36,317 nt of DNA, taken from Prochlorococcus sp. AG-424-E20 (lineage in GTDB: Bacteria > Cyanobacteriota > Cyanobacteriia > PCC-6307 > Cyanobiaceae). This document shows, piece after piece, positions 19,230 through 27,948 of the stretch (the stretch's first letter is position 1; each line of letters starts with the position of its first letter). The DNA lies in contig QCND01000007.1 of assembly GCA_003213355.1 (NCBI GenBank), positions 1-36,317 of the forward strand, given 5' to 3'. Under the pieces are notes generated by a model. It made no database searches and was not told the DNA's origin. It saw only the letters and a list, made by a program, of their open reading frames with translations. Position numbers and translations under genes: made by a program.

Positions 19230-20489
19230 ATGTTGTCAAGAACTTATTACGACCCTCTTCATCAATCAATCACATTAAATAGTTCCATTCCAGAGGAAAA
19301 AATGGTGATGGAATTAATAGATTCCTCCCCATTTCAAAGACTAAGAAGGATCAAACAGTTAGGTCCTGCTTACTTAACATTTCATGGTGCAGAATCAAGC
19401 AGGTTCACTCATTCTCTTGGTGTATTTCATCTGGCAAGAAGAGCAATAGATCATTTGTTAAAGGTTGATTCTGGATTAAAAGAGCATAAATTCCTTCTCT
19501 ATGGTGCTGCGCTTTTACATGACCTAGGTCATGGACCACTTAGCCACACAAGTGAAGAAGCTTTCAAAATAAAACATGAATCTTGGACCGCTAAATTAAT
19601 CAATTCAAGTCACGAAATAACTACGATACTTAATAAATATGGGAAAGGAAACGCAAAAGCAATTTCAGATTTAGTTCAATCGAGAAAAGCAGAAAAAAAA
19701 TCAATAATTTCGTTAATCAGTAGTCAACTAGACTGCGATCGACTTGATTATTTAATGCGAGATAGTTATACAACTGGGGCAAAATATGGTCAGTTAGATA
19801 TAGACCGAATAATTTCAGCAATGACAATTTCACCTGATGGAGATTTAGCAATTCACCCAAAAGGATTAATGGCAGTTGAGCATTATTTAGTTATAAGGAA
19901 TCTAATGTATAGAAGCGTATACAATCATCGATTAAATGAAGTTTGCAATTGGTTATTAGAACAAATCATAAAAACGGCAAGGAATATTGGCCCAAAAAAC
20001 TTATGGGCTGATAAAAGCATGTCTGAATGGCTTTGGAATCATGAAAAAATGAGCCTAAAAAGTTTTTTATCTAATGATGACATAGTAACTGGATACCATA
20101 TCCATAAATGGCAAGACTGTAGTTCTAAAAATCTATCAAATCTCTGTAAGCGCTTTATACATAGAAATTTATTAAAAGCACTAAATATATCATCCTTTAC
20201 TTTAGAGACAAGACTAGAGTCTCTAGCGAAAGCTAGAAAACTATCTGAAAAATATTGCATTGAGCCAGACATATCCTGTGGGTTAAGAGAACAATTAGTT
20301 AAAAGTTACCATCCTTATAAACATGGACTTCGTTTATGGGACGGAGATAAGTTACAAGCTCTAGAGAGAGTTTCACCATTAGTTGAAAGATTAATTCAGC
20401 CAAATCAATCTTCATGGTTGATTTATCCAAAAGAAATAGAAATTGAATTAAAAACAGAAATTGAGAAACTAAAAATGAAATACAATTAG
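19230..20489 (+). CDS. HD-domain phosphohydrolase, 419 aa
   Basis: A soluble metal-dependent phosphohydrolase. The HD site is clear: His61 in RFTHSLGV, His97-Asp98 in LLHDLGHGPLSH, and the downstream Asp region DCDRLDYLMRD. This layout (H...HD...D) with the N-terminal QRLRRIKQLG resembles the dNTPase-like/YdhJ branch of the HD superfamily. The natural substrate, perhaps a nucleotide, is not known. Length and N-terminus fit. It sits between ctpA (3 bp) and minC (2 bp), and so is probably part of one transcript; functional linkage to either is unknown. Confidence 0.88.
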   Translation: MLSRTYYDPLHQSITLNSSIPEEKMVMELIDSSPFQRLRRIKQLGPAYLTFHGAESSRFTHSLGVFHLARRAIDHLLKVDSGLKEHKFLLYGAALLHDLGHGPLSHTSEEAFKIKHESWTAKLINSSHEITTILNKYGKGNAKAISDLVQSRKAEKKSIISLISSQLDCDRLDYLMRDSYTTGAKYGQLDIDRIISAMTISPDGDLAIHPKGLMAVEHYLVIRNLMYRSVYNHRLNEVCNWLLEQIIKTARNIGPKNLWADKSMSEWLWNHEKMSLKSFLSNDDIVTGYHIHKWQDCSSKNLSNLCKRFIHRNLLKALNISSFTLETRLESLAKARKLSEKYCIEPDISCGLREQLVKSYHPYKHGLRLWDGDKLQALERVSPLVERLIQPNQSSWLIYPKEIEIELKTEIEKLKMKYN

Positions 20490-20491
20490 AA

Positions 20492-21139
20492 ATGAATTCA
20501 AAAAATCAAAAAATAATAATCAACATAGAGGGTAGAAACTATCCTAATTGGAAAATAGATTTGAAAAATAAATTAAAAACCCTTAAGTCAAATAATTTAG
20601 AAATAGATGCTAAAAATATCGATCTTTCATGTAAAGAAATATCAGAAATAATAGAAATTGCGAATCAATTTGATTGTAAGATTATTTGTTTTTGCTCATC
20701 ATCTCCAAAGACGATTGTAAGCTCTCAATCACTAGGTTATAAATCCCAATTTATTATTGAAAGTTCTTCAAAAAATACTTCAGATGAACATAAGAAAAAT
20801 CTAACTTTTTCAAAAACTCACTTTCATCAAGGAACTGTCAGGTCAGGCGAATATCTTGAAAGCCCTGGGGATTTGTTAATCCTTGGAGATGTTAATCCAG
20901 GGGCAAAAGTTAGCGCAGAGGGAAACATATTTATTTGGGGAAGACTACTTGGGATTGCCCATGCAGGCAGCAAAGGAAACTCTAAAGCAAAAATATCCGC
21001 ACTTCAACTTAGCCCTGTTCAACTTAGAATCGCTAAAAAAGTTGCTAGAGGGCCGAAGGAGAAGCCTCAACTTGGTCTTGCAGAGCAAGCAAGAATTGAT
21101 TCTGAAGAAATTATAATTTCCCCACTGGAGACCACATAA
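20492..21139 (+). CDS. minC: septum site-determining protein MinC
   Basis: Inhibitor of FtsZ assembly, kept away from mid-cell by MinD and MinE. The C-terminal half is the recognisable MinC beta-helix: GTVRSGEYLESPGDLLILGD, then NPGAKVSAEGNIFIWGRLLG (about 127-155), with AHAGSKGN. The N-terminal half is the more variable FtsZ-binding domain. Length (215) is close to usual. The order minC, minD, minE is canonical. It starts 2 bp after the HD gene. Confidence 0.95.
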   Translation: MNSKNQKIIINIEGRNYPNWKIDLKNKLKTLKSNNLEIDAKNIDLSCKEISEIIEIANQFDCKIICFCSSSPKTIVSSQSLGYKSQFIIESSSKNTSDEHKKNLTFSKTHFHQGTVRSGEYLESPGDLLILGDVNPGAKVSAEGNIFIWGRLLGIAHAGSKGNSKAKISALQLSPVQLRIAKKVARGPKEKPQLGLAEQARIDSEEIIISPLETT

Positions 21140-21302
21140 TTAGAGAACTAAAACCAGTATGGTTTTGGACAAAAAACAAGAAAAAATTACTTCATAAGTC
21201 CTTAAATATGTCTTCAAAAGCAAACCCAATGCAACCGATCTAACAATAAAGCTTTTCTCTTCATCAAAATCGAACTAAAGTTTGTCGAATCCAAGGAGGT
21301 CA

Positions 21303-22118
21303 GTGGCTATAGATACACGTGTCATTCTTATTTGCTCAGGCAAGGGTGGAGTTGGTAAGACAACCCTTACAGCTAATCTTGGCATTTCACTAGCAAGGCA
21401 GGGCTTCACCACTGCTGTTTTAGACGCAGACTTTGGTCTCAGAAATTTGGATTTACTTTTAGGTCTTGAAAATCGAATTGTATATACCGCACAAGAAGTT
21501 CTAGAGGAGGAATGCAGACTTGATCAGGCCTTAGTGAAGCACAAGCAAGAGTCCAATCTATCTTTACTTCCTGCGGGGAATCCAAGAATGCTTGATTGGT
21601 TAAAACCCGATGATATGAAGCGAATAGTAGATATGTTAAAAGAACAGTTTAATTACGTTTTAATTGACTGCCCTGCAGGAGTTGAAGATGGATTTAAAAA
21701 TGCTATGGCAGCCACTCAAGAAGCAATTGTAGTTACCAATCCTGAAGTATCAGCAGTAAGAGATGCAGACAGAGTAATTGGTTTACTTAACACAAATTCT
21801 ATTAAACCAGTCCAATTAGTTCTTAATAGAGTTAGGCCAAAGATGATGGCCAACCAAGAAATGCTTTCTATCGATGATGTAACTGATATTTTAGCTTTAC
21901 CTTTACTTGGCCTTGTACTAGAGGATGAACAGGTAATTGTAAGTACAAACCGAGGGGAGCCACTAACTTTAAATAGCGTTAATTCCCCAGCAGCTAAATG
22001 TTATTTAAATATTGCCAAGCGATTACAAGGAGAAGATATTCCACTTATTGACCCAGCAGAGGAGATTTCTGGATTTGGTGCGAAATTTAGAAGACTAATG
22101 CAAACAAAAATTTTCTAA
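21303..22118 (+). CDS. minD: septum site-determining ATPase MinD, 271 aa
   Basis: Membrane-binding ParA-type ATPase that recruits MinC. The deviant Walker A is [11 protein letters not shown], with both lysines (Lys14, Lys19). The C-terminal amphipathic targeting helix is [11 protein letters not shown]. The start: AAGGAGGT (21293-21300) ends 2 bases before a GTG at 21303, giving [17 protein letters not shown] at 21282 would add 7 residues and would place the SD inside the gene, so it is less likely, though the SD-to-GTG gap is rather short. It is followed after 4 bp by minE. Confidence 0.95.
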   Translation: MAIDTRVILICSGKGGVGKTTLTANLGISLARQGFTTAVLDADFGLRNLDLLLGLENRIVYTAQEVLEEECRLDQALVKHKQESNLSLLPAGNPRMLDWLKPDDMKRIVDMLKEQFNYVLIDCPAGVEDGFKNAMAATQEAIVVTNPEVSAVRDADRVIGLLNTNSIKPVQLVLNRVRPKMMANQEMLSIDDVTDILALPLLGLVLEDEQVIVSTNRGEPLTLNSVNSPAAKCYLNIAKRLQGEDIPLIDPAEEISGFGAKFRRLMQTKIF

Positions 22119-22122
22119 AGCA

Positions 22123-22470
22123 ATGGCAATGACACTTAGAGACATTATCAACAAGTTACTACGTAGACAACCGGCCAGCGCTAGCACCGCTAGAGAGAGG
22201 TTGCAACTTGTTCTAGCTCATGATCGATCAGATCTCAGTACAGAACTTTTAGATCAAATGAGAAAAGAAATACTTGAGGTGGTGGCAAAGTATGTAGAGA
22301 TAGATGTTGACGAAGGCGCAGTAAGTCTTGAGACAGAGGATCGCATGACCGCATTAGTTGCAAACCTACCAATAAAGAGAACCATGACTGGGCAAATCAA
22401 ACTTAAAGAGCCTAAGAATCAGTCAGAAGTAAATTCTCCAGGTACTGAAGACACAGATCAAAAATCATAA
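22123..22470 (+). CDS. minE: cell division topological specificity factor MinE
   Basis: Stimulates MinD ATPase and so drives Min oscillation. The N-terminal helix [14 protein letters not shown] is membrane-binding/anti-MinCD, followed by [16 protein letters not shown] and the beta strands with [11 protein letters not shown]. After residue 92 there is a Lys/Asn/Ser/Asp-rich tail of about 23 residues ([11 protein letters not shown]...TEDTDQKS) that is not part of the core fold. Length 115 is longer than most MinE proteins because of that tail. It sits at the end of the minCDE cluster. Confidence 0.95.
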   Translation: MAMTLRDIINKLLRRQPASASTARERLQLVLAHDRSDLSTELLDQMRKEILEVVAKYVEIDVDEGAVSLETEDRMTALVANLPIKRTMTGQIKLKEPKNQSEVNSPGTEDTDQKS

Positions 22471-22595
22471 TCAATTTCAAGATGGCATTGATTTGTTAGA
22501 TGAGATCAAAAAAAAGAGATTTAAAAAAGTATTTTCAACAAATTTCTTAAATGGATTAACTTTTAGTTTACTTTTTTAGGTAGGATAAAATTAAT

Positions 22596-22667
22596 GCCGG
22601 CTTAGCTCAGCGGTAGAGCAGCGCTTTTGTAAAGCGAAGGTCATCAGTTCAAATCTGTTAGCCGGCA
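22596..22667 (+). tRNA. trnT: tRNA-Thr (TGT)
   Basis: 72 nt. The acceptor stem GCCGGCT/AGCCGGC is perfect; the anticodon loop TTTGTAA gives TGT; the T arm contains TTCAAAT. The anticodon stem has one outer mismatch (G27-A43). CCA is not encoded. It lies convergent to the minus-strand run that starts with psbM. Confidence 0.96.
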
Positions 22668-22692
22668 TTTTAAAAACCACAATTAAAATGAT

Positions 22693-22851
22693 CTATTTAG
22701 ATTGACCAGAGATTATCCAAATTAAAAAAGCTGCAATAAATAGGTTGAAAAATTTAAATTGAAAAATCCAATCAAAACTCATTATGGGGACTCTGAAAAG
22801 CCACCAAAAAATAGATTGCACTAACAAAACTATGAATAACAGATAAATCAT
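22693..22851 (-). CDS. small two-helix membrane protein, 52 aa
   Basis: A short gene. The product starts MIYLLFIVLLVQSIFWWLFR (first membrane helix), has a short polar/aromatic loop (VPIMSFDWIF) and a second helix (FNLFIAAFLIWIISG), ending QSK. It starts 9 bp after the tsaC-like gene's stop on the same strand, so it is probably the last gene of that run. Function unknown. The strongly patterned hydrophobicity and clean placement between tRNA-Thr and tsaC argue that it is real. Confidence 0.6.
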   Translation of the reverse strand: MIYLLFIVLLVQSIFWWLFRVPIMSFDWIFQFKFFNLFIAAFLIWIISGQSK

Positions 22852-22860
22852 TCGTTACTT

Positions 22861-23436
22861 TTATTTCAAAACAACTGAACCAGGCCTTAACAAATTCCAC
22901 TCTCCATTTTTCCATTCAACAACTGTGCTTGCCATGCCAGAAGAACTTGGCCAAGGAATAGGAGCCAGTATTGGAATACCAGGGAATTGAATGGAAGCTT
23001 CCATCGCATCTTTAACAGGTGCTTCTCCAGAAATGTTTGCACTTGTAGTTGCAAGAGGACCAGTTTGCATAAGCAAATCTCTAGCAAGTCTTAGTGCGGG
23101 GACTCTAAAACCAACAGCATTTGAATTACCATTCAAATGCTTAGAAAAATTTCCTATTGTTGGCAAAACCATTGTTAATGCTCCAGGCCAATAGATTTTT
23201 GCCAATTTCAAGCTTTCCTCCAAAGCACAAGGATGAACAAATTCAAACAAATCATCCAAGCAACCTCCCATTAATATAAGTGGCTTACTTGAAGGCCTTT
23301 TCTTAATAGTCCAAATTTTTTTTGAGTATTTTGGGTATGAACAAATTGCTGGCAAAGTATCAGTAGGGAATAAAGCTAAAGAGCCTTTTTTCAACTTTAA
23401 AGCCAAGTCAAAGATTCCAAGTTGCTGAGTAATCAT
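22861..23436 (-). CDS. tsaC: TsaC/YrdC-type L-threonylcarbamoyladenylate synthase, 191 aa
   Basis: Makes L-threonylcarbamoyl-AMP from threonine, bicarbonate and ATP for the t6A modification at position 37 of ANN-decoding tRNAs. Visible motifs: FPTDTLPA near the N-terminus, KKRPSSKPL (the conserved K-R-S-K tract) and TTSANISG (SxNxSG). The size fits the single-domain YrdC form rather than the longer Sua5. An upstream start at 23475 would overlap prmC by 38 bp; the ATG at 23436 lies one base after the prmC stop and matches the family N-terminus better. Translational coupling to prmC is likely. Confidence 0.88.
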   Translation of the reverse strand: MITQQLGIFDLALKLKKGSLALFPTDTLPAICSYPKYSKKIWTIKKRPSSKPLILMGGCLDDLFEFVHPCALEESLKLAKIYWPGALTMVLPTIGNFSKHLNGNSNAVGFRVPALRLARDLLMQTGPLATTSANISGEAPVKDAMEASIQFPGIPILAPIPWPSSSGMASTVVEWKNGEWNLLRPGSVVLK

Positions 23437-23437
23437 T

Positions 23438-24307
23438 TCATTTTCTACGACAAATTGCATAACGCTTGATTCCACTTAAATCTGTTTCAAAAGAAACTTC
23501 CTCCATTCCAATATTCTTCATAAAACTAGTTATCTTTTCGCTTTGATCATAATGATGTTCAAGAATCAACCAACCTCCTTTGGCAAGTCCATTTAATGCT
23601 CCAAGGATGATTTTCCTAGAAGCATTCATTCCATCCTCTCCACCATCCAAAGCAAGAAATGGCTCATGGTTTTTAACAACTGGTTCTAACTCTTCAATTA
23701 AATCGGAGGGTATATAAGGAGGATTGCTTAAAACCAAATCAAATCTTCCCCTCCATCTTTTCAAAGGTTCCCACCAATCACCCAAAGAAAATCTCACATT
23801 CGCATTTGGCACAATAGATTTTAAATTTCTTTTTGCTAGTTCTAATGCCTCATTACTAATATCAGCTGCGTGTCCATTCCAATTAGGAAGAGATTTAGCT
23901 AAAGATACTGCAATAGCTCCAGAGCCTGTACCAAGATCAGCCCATCTTCCAGAATCAAAATTAGTAATTTTTTTCAAAGCAATATCAATCAAAAATTCTG
24001 TTTCTTGCCTAGGGATCAAAGCATCTGCTGAAACCTCTAACTCAACATCTCTCCAAGGGCACTTAGAAATCAAATACTGAAGTGGGGTTTGATATTTTAA
24101 ATGAGAATTCCAAATAAATTCTAATTCATCAGTTGAGATATCTAAGGAAATAAACTTCTCAGGATTCAAAATAATGCTTTGCAATTTAGCCCAAGAGACT
24201 CCAGCAGCCATATCCAAAAGCCAATCAAAATCAACTTTCCTACCGCCCATCAATATCATTTTTTTTCTCCATTTAAGAAAAGCTTCACCTGGAATGGATT
24301 TAAACAT
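23438..24307 (-). CDS. prmC: release factor glutamine methyltransferase PrmC (HemK)
   Basis: Methylates the glutamine of the GGQ motif in peptide-chain release factors 1 and 2, using S-adenosylmethionine. Signature: motif I WADLGTGSGAIAVSLA and the catalytic NPPY in LSNPPYIPSDL. The N-terminal helical domain includes PLQYLISKCPWRDVEL, the family's substrate-recognition part. Length (289) is usual; the first few residues (MFKSIPGEAF) may not all be present if a later ATG is used. It is followed by tsaC with one base between. Confidence 0.94.
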   Translation of the reverse strand: MFKSIPGEAFLKWRKKMILMGGRKVDFDWLLDMAAGVSWAKLQSIILNPEKFISLDISTDELEFIWNSHLKYQTPLQYLISKCPWRDVELEVSADALIPRQETEFLIDIALKKITNFDSGRWADLGTGSGAIAVSLAKSLPNWNGHAADISNEALELAKRNLKSIVPNANVRFSLGDWWEPLKRWRGRFDLVLSNPPYIPSDLIEELEPVVKNHEPFLALDGGEDGMNASRKIILGALNGLAKGGWLILEHHYDQSEKITSFMKNIGMEEVSFETDLSGIKRYAICRRK

Positions 24308-24325
24308 ATTAGATTCTTAATTTCC

Positions 24326-24757
24326 TTAAACTTTTGGGCCTTCTTCTAGCTTTAATAATATATTTTTAATTTCTACTGGTAATTCTCTAACTAACTTTAT
24401 AGATTCATTTGTTTTTCTTACAACAACAAGTCCTATTATTGCTTTTGCACCAATATCACCATTTGATTTTAAAAATAAAGTATTACAAGTAAGTCGTATT
24501 TTATTTTCCAGCTTAAATTGACTCGCTAAAAGAACCTTTTCGCCATGAATAAAAGATATTTTATATCTAAGTTGAATTGAAACAACTGGAATTTCGAAAC
24601 CCCTTTCAGATAGTTTTGGATACGAATATCCAACTTGATCCAAAGCATCAATTCTCCCCTCTTCTAAGAAGTTTAAGTAAGAGCCATGCCAAAGTACACC
24701 TGCATGGTCAGTGTGCTGGGGAAGAACTGTTTTTTTTAATCTCCATCTATTCTCCAT
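24326..24757 (-). CDS. hotdog-fold acyl-CoA thioesterase (4HBT), 143 aa
   Basis: A small thioesterase. The 4HBT active-site pattern is clear: HTDHAGVLWHGSYLNFLEEGR, with Asp17 as the likely catalytic residue and Glu32/Glu33 after it, then hydrophobic strands with RYKISFIHGEK. In cyanobacteria the closest such enzyme hydrolyses 1,4-dihydroxy-2-naphthoyl-CoA on the way to phylloquinone, the photosystem I cofactor; that role is an inference from length and pattern, and other acyl-CoA substrates are possible. It is the first gene of the minus-strand run leading into prmC (18 bp). Confidence 0.85.
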   Translation of the reverse strand: MENRWRLKKTVLPQHTDHAGVLWHGSYLNFLEEGRIDALDQVGYSYPKLSERGFEIPVVSIQLRYKISFIHGEKVLLASQFKLENKIRLTCNTLFLKSNGDIGAKAIIGLVVVRKTNESIKLVRELPVEIKNILLKLEEGPKV

Positions 24758-24913
24758 CTATTATTTTTTGAAACCATCCTAAATAAGAACCAATTATCTT
24801 AGTCGTTTAATTTAATATTATAACCATTGAAGCATTACCTTTACGGCAAAACCTCAATAAGTGTATTGACCTCGAGCAAATACTTGAGATCTTTAGCGTA
24901 GAAAATTCCTAAA

Positions 24914-25072
24914 TTACTTTTTAGGCTCAGGGCTCAATCTACCTTTGCTGGTATCAGAGTAAAAGCTTGATTTCTCTCCATCACTGGTAGAAACAAATAA
25001 ACCTATAAGAAAGATCGTTGGTACTCCAACAAATAAAAGACTTGCGGCAAAGCCAAAACTAGTGGTTTCCAT
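24914..25072 (-). CDS. psbM: photosystem II protein PsbM, 52 aa
   Basis: A short gene. PsbM is a single-helix subunit at the photosystem II dimer interface. The N-terminus METTSFGFAASLLFVGVPT leads into the helix, which continues IFLIGLFVST. A hydrophilic tail of about 20 residues (ending RLSPEPKK) is longer than in other cyanobacteria, which is usual in Prochlorococcus. It is divergent from psbB, with a 478-bp gap. Confidence 0.9.
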   Translation of the reverse strand: METTSFGFAASLLFVGVPTIFLIGLFVSTSDGEKSSFYSDTSKGRLSPEPKK

Positions 25073-25550
25073 AACCGAGGTTTTTACTCAGAACAAATTT
25101 TACTGAAACAAACTATATATCCCTTCAGCAGAAAAACTGGGTTTTGAATCAAAAGGACTGAGATTTTGTAATTTGCCGAAAAATTATGTGTTCAGGAAGT
25201 TGTTCGCTTATATGGAGTTGAAAAGCCATGAAAATAATTTTCAAGCTATCGATTTCAAGTAGTTTTAGGCTCGAATTTTTAATTTTTCAAAATTAATTTG
25301 ATAATAAAACGTCTTAAAATTACAAAATCAATTGAAATTCGAAAAATTCTTCTTTTTCTTTTTTTTTTTATTTTTTCTAGTCTGAGACTGTCTATTCGCA
25401 ATTTTCAGCTCCTCAAAACCAGTTAGATTTTACTCAAGAGTGTCAAAAGTCATTTCAGGTCTCTACATCCTGTGCCTTAACTCAAGCAATACCATTTACG
25501 ATCATTCGAGTCTTGCTGCATTAAGCAGCTTCGTTATACGAACCTGACCC
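25073..25550. other. psbM-psbB divergent spacer
   Basis: A 478-bp spacer with no gene. It should hold the promoters of psbM (minus) and psbB (plus). It is AT-rich, with a T-rich tract at about 25349-25378 and a sharp change in composition near 25500. No convincing -35/-10 pair could be fixed, and no conserved RNA structure was recognised. Confidence 0.5.
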
Positions 25551-27074
25551 ATGGGATTGCCCTGGTATCGGGTGCACACAGTCGTTATCAACGACCCTGG
25601 CCGTCTCTTGGCCGTGCACCTCATGCATACTGCTTTGTTAGCCGGCTGGGCCGGCTCAATGGCCTTATATGAATTGGCCATTTTTGATCCTTCTGATCCA
25701 GTACTTAATCCAATGTGGCGCCAAGGCATGTACGTCATGCCCTTTATGGCCCGCCTAGGAATTACAGGTAGCTGGAACGGATGGGATATAACCGGAGCAA
25801 CCGGAGTTGACCCCGGCTTCTGGAGCTTCGAAGGTGTTGCTGCAGCTCATATAGTTTTCAGTGGTCTCCTTATGCTCGCTGCCGTATGGCACTGGACATA
25901 TTGGGACCTTGAATTGTGGGAAGATTCCCGCACTGGAGAGCCAGCTTTAGATCTTCCAAGAATATTTGGAATTCATCTTTTCTTAGCCGGCCTGACATGC
26001 TTTGGCTTTGGCGCATTTCATTGTTCATCTGTAGGTATATGGGTTTCTGATCCATATGGATTAACTGGACATGTAGAAAAAGTTGCTCCAGTCTGGGGTG
26101 CAGAAGGATTTAATCCATTCAATGCTGGAGGAATTGTCGCCAATCACGTTGGGGCAGGACTTTTAGGAATAATTGGTGGAATATTCCATATCACCAATAG
26201 ACCAGGAGAAAGGCTATATAGGGCTCTAAAACTAGGTAGCCTTGAAGGCGTTCTGGCTAGTGCTCTAGCAGCTGTTCTTTTTGTATCCTTCGTAGTTGCT
26301 GGAACAATGTGGTATGGATCAGCAACAACTCCAGTTGAATTATTTGGTCCTACTAGATATCAATGGGATTCTGGGTATTTCAAAACTGAAATCAACCGCA
26401 GAGTTCAAGAGTCTATGAATGATGGTGCTTCAAAAGCTGAAGCTTATGCAGCCATTCCTGAGCAACTTGCTTTCTATGACTATGTAGGTAATAGTCCAGC
26501 CAAAGGAGGACTATTCAGAGTTGGTGCAATGGTTAATGGAGATGGGGTTCCTAGTGGATGGCAAGGTCACATCTCATTTACTGATAGCGATGGCAATGAC
26601 TTAGAAGTAAGAAGAATTCCAAATTTCTTTGAGAACTTCCCTGTCATTCTTGAAGACAAGGATGGGAACGTTAAAGCTGACATTCCTTTCCGTCGAGCCG
26701 AAGCTAAGTACTCCATTGAACAAACTGGAGTCACAGCTACTGTTTATGGTGGTGAGTTAAATGGACAAACATTTACTGATCCAGTAATTGTTAAACGTCT
26801 AGCTAGAAAATCTCAGCTTGGAGAAGCCTTCAAGTTTGACAGAGATCGCTACAAGTCAGATGGTGTATTCAGAAGCTCTCCAAGAGCCTGGTTCACTTAT
26901 GCGCACTTGTGTTTTGGCTTGCTATTCCTCTTCGGGCACTGGTGGCACGCCGCTAGGACTCTATTTGGCGACAGATTCTCAGGTATCGATCCAGAGCTTG
27001 GGGATCAGGTTGAGTTTGGTCTCTTCAAAAAACTTGGAGACGAATCTACCCGCCGAGTTCCTGGTCGAGCCTAA
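25551..27074 (+). CDS. psbB: photosystem II CP47 chlorophyll protein (PsbB)
   Basis: Inner antenna of photosystem II, six membrane helices with many chlorophyll-binding His, and a large lumenal loop between helices 5 and 6. It begins [20 protein letters not shown], the family start. The His pairs in [11 protein letters not shown] and in [17 protein letters not shown] are chlorophyll ligands. The large loop spans about 260-440. Length (507) is standard. psbT follows 36 bp after the stop, so the two are co-transcribed. Confidence 0.98.
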   Translation: MGLPWYRVHTVVINDPGRLLAVHLMHTALLAGWAGSMALYELAIFDPSDPVLNPMWRQGMYVMPFMARLGITGSWNGWDITGATGVDPGFWSFEGVAAAHIVFSGLLMLAAVWHWTYWDLELWEDSRTGEPALDLPRIFGIHLFLAGLTCFGFGAFHCSSVGIWVSDPYGLTGHVEKVAPVWGAEGFNPFNAGGIVANHVGAGLLGIIGGIFHITNRPGERLYRALKLGSLEGVLASALAAVLFVSFVVAGTMWYGSATTPVELFGPTRYQWDSGYFKTEINRRVQESMNDGASKAEAYAAIPEQLAFYDYVGNSPAKGGLFRVGAMVNGDGVPSGWQGHISFTDSDGNDLEVRRIPNFFENFPVILEDKDGNVKADIPFRRAEAKYSIEQTGVTATVYGGELNGQTFTDPVIVKRLARKSQLGEAFKFDRDRYKSDGVFRSSPRAWFTYAHLCFGLLFLFGHWWHAARTLFGDRFSGIDPELGDQVEFGLFKKLGDESTRRVPGRA

Positions 27075-27110
27075 ACAGGATTCTTTACCCCCCTTATCCC
27101 GAGAACTTAG

Positions 27111-27206
27111 ATGGAAGCTTTCTCCTACGTGCTAATACTTACTTTGGCACTTGTAACGCTCTTCTTTGCTGTCGCGTTTCGTGATCCTCCGAAATACGAC
27201 AAGTAA
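27111..27206 (+). CDS. psbT: photosystem II protein PsbT, 31 aa
   Basis: A short gene. PsbT is a one-helix subunit at the photosystem II dimer interface. The sequence starts [20 protein letters not shown] and ends FRDPPKYDK, the complete family pattern. It is 36 bp downstream of psbB. The stop codon is inside a 27-bp inverted repeat that acts as the terminator (27203-27258). Confidence 0.95.
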
Positions 27207-27258
27207 ATAACAATAAAAAAAGCCCTGAAAATTCAGGGCTTTTTTTATTGTTATTTAC
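27203..27258 (+). terminator. long terminator hairpin after psbT
   Basis: A perfect 27-bp inverted repeat with a 2-base centre (27230-27231). The core is AAAAAAAGCCCTGAA with TTCAGGGCTTTTTTT. The T-run lies in the right arm. The left arm starts in the last codon of psbT. The terminator works in both directions. Confidence 0.92.
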
Positions 27259-27365
27259 TTGAAATTAAAAAAATATTTTAAGTACAAAAGTAGTTTTATT
27301 TAATCTACCCCTTCTCAGAATCCAAATAAATGTTTAAAGTTAGTAAAATCGTTAAAAAGGGCTGC

Positions 27366-27845
27366 ATGCAGTGCCCATCTTGTAAAAATACAGACAGTCG
27401 AGTTCTTGAATCTCGTTCGGCTGATTCTGGAAGAAGCGTAAGAAGAAGAAGGGAGTGCTTAAATTGCGACTTCCGATTTACTACGTACGAAAGAGTAGAA
27501 ACAACACCAATTACTGTTTTAAAAAGAAGCGGCGCAAAAGAACTATTTAATCGAAGTAAAATAATTAATGGCTTAAATAGAGCCTGCGAAAAAACACTTA
27601 TACATGTATCTAAAATTGAATTTATTGTTGACGAAATAGAACTAGAACTCCATCAAGGAGTTTGCAAAGAAATCAAATCAGTTGAGATTGGTGAAATGGT
27701 TCTTACACATTTAAAAGATATTAATGAAGTTGCATATATCAGATTTGCCTCTGTTTATAGGCAATTTAATGGAATCAATGATTTCTTGAAAACCCTTGAA
27801 GTACTAAAACCAATAAAAAAAGAACAATTGGCATCAGTTATTTAA
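27366..27845 (+). CDS. nrdR: ribonucleotide reductase regulator NrdR, 159 aa
   Basis: Repressor of ribonucleotide reductase genes that senses (d)ATP. A zinc ribbon is formed by Cys3, Cys6, Cys31 and Cys34 (MQCPSCKN... ECLNCDF), with the basic run RSVRRRR between; an ATP-cone domain follows (about 49-139). The ATG at 27366 gives the conserved family start; a frame from 27330 adds 12 residues ([12 protein letters not shown]) that are not part of the family, so it is less likely. It stands alone between psbT and rpsA. Confidence 0.94.
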   Translation: MQCPSCKNTDSRVLESRSADSGRSVRRRRECLNCDFRFTTYERVETTPITVLKRSGAKELFNRSKIINGLNRACEKTLIHVSKIEFIVDEIELELHQGVCKEIKSVEIGEMVLTHLKDINEVAYIRFASVYRQFNGINDFLKTLEVLKPIKKEQLASVI

Positions 27846-27891
27846 CTAGAAAGACCTATCAATAAAGTAGAATTTAATCTCAATTTGGTCG

Positions 27892-27940
27892 GCGGGCCAT
27901 TTTGTATTTCTATCGAACTGTTCTAAAAAGGCAGACCGCC
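27892..27940 (+). promoter_or_regulatory. GC-rich inverted repeat in the rpsA leader
   Basis: GGCGG near 27891-27895 can pair with CCGCC at 27936-27940, and overlapping GGTC/GACC offer an alternative pairing. The structure lies just before the rpsA start. S1 proteins often control their own mRNA, so a regulatory role is possible but unproven. Confidence 0.3.
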
Positions 27941-27948
27941 ATTCAAGC

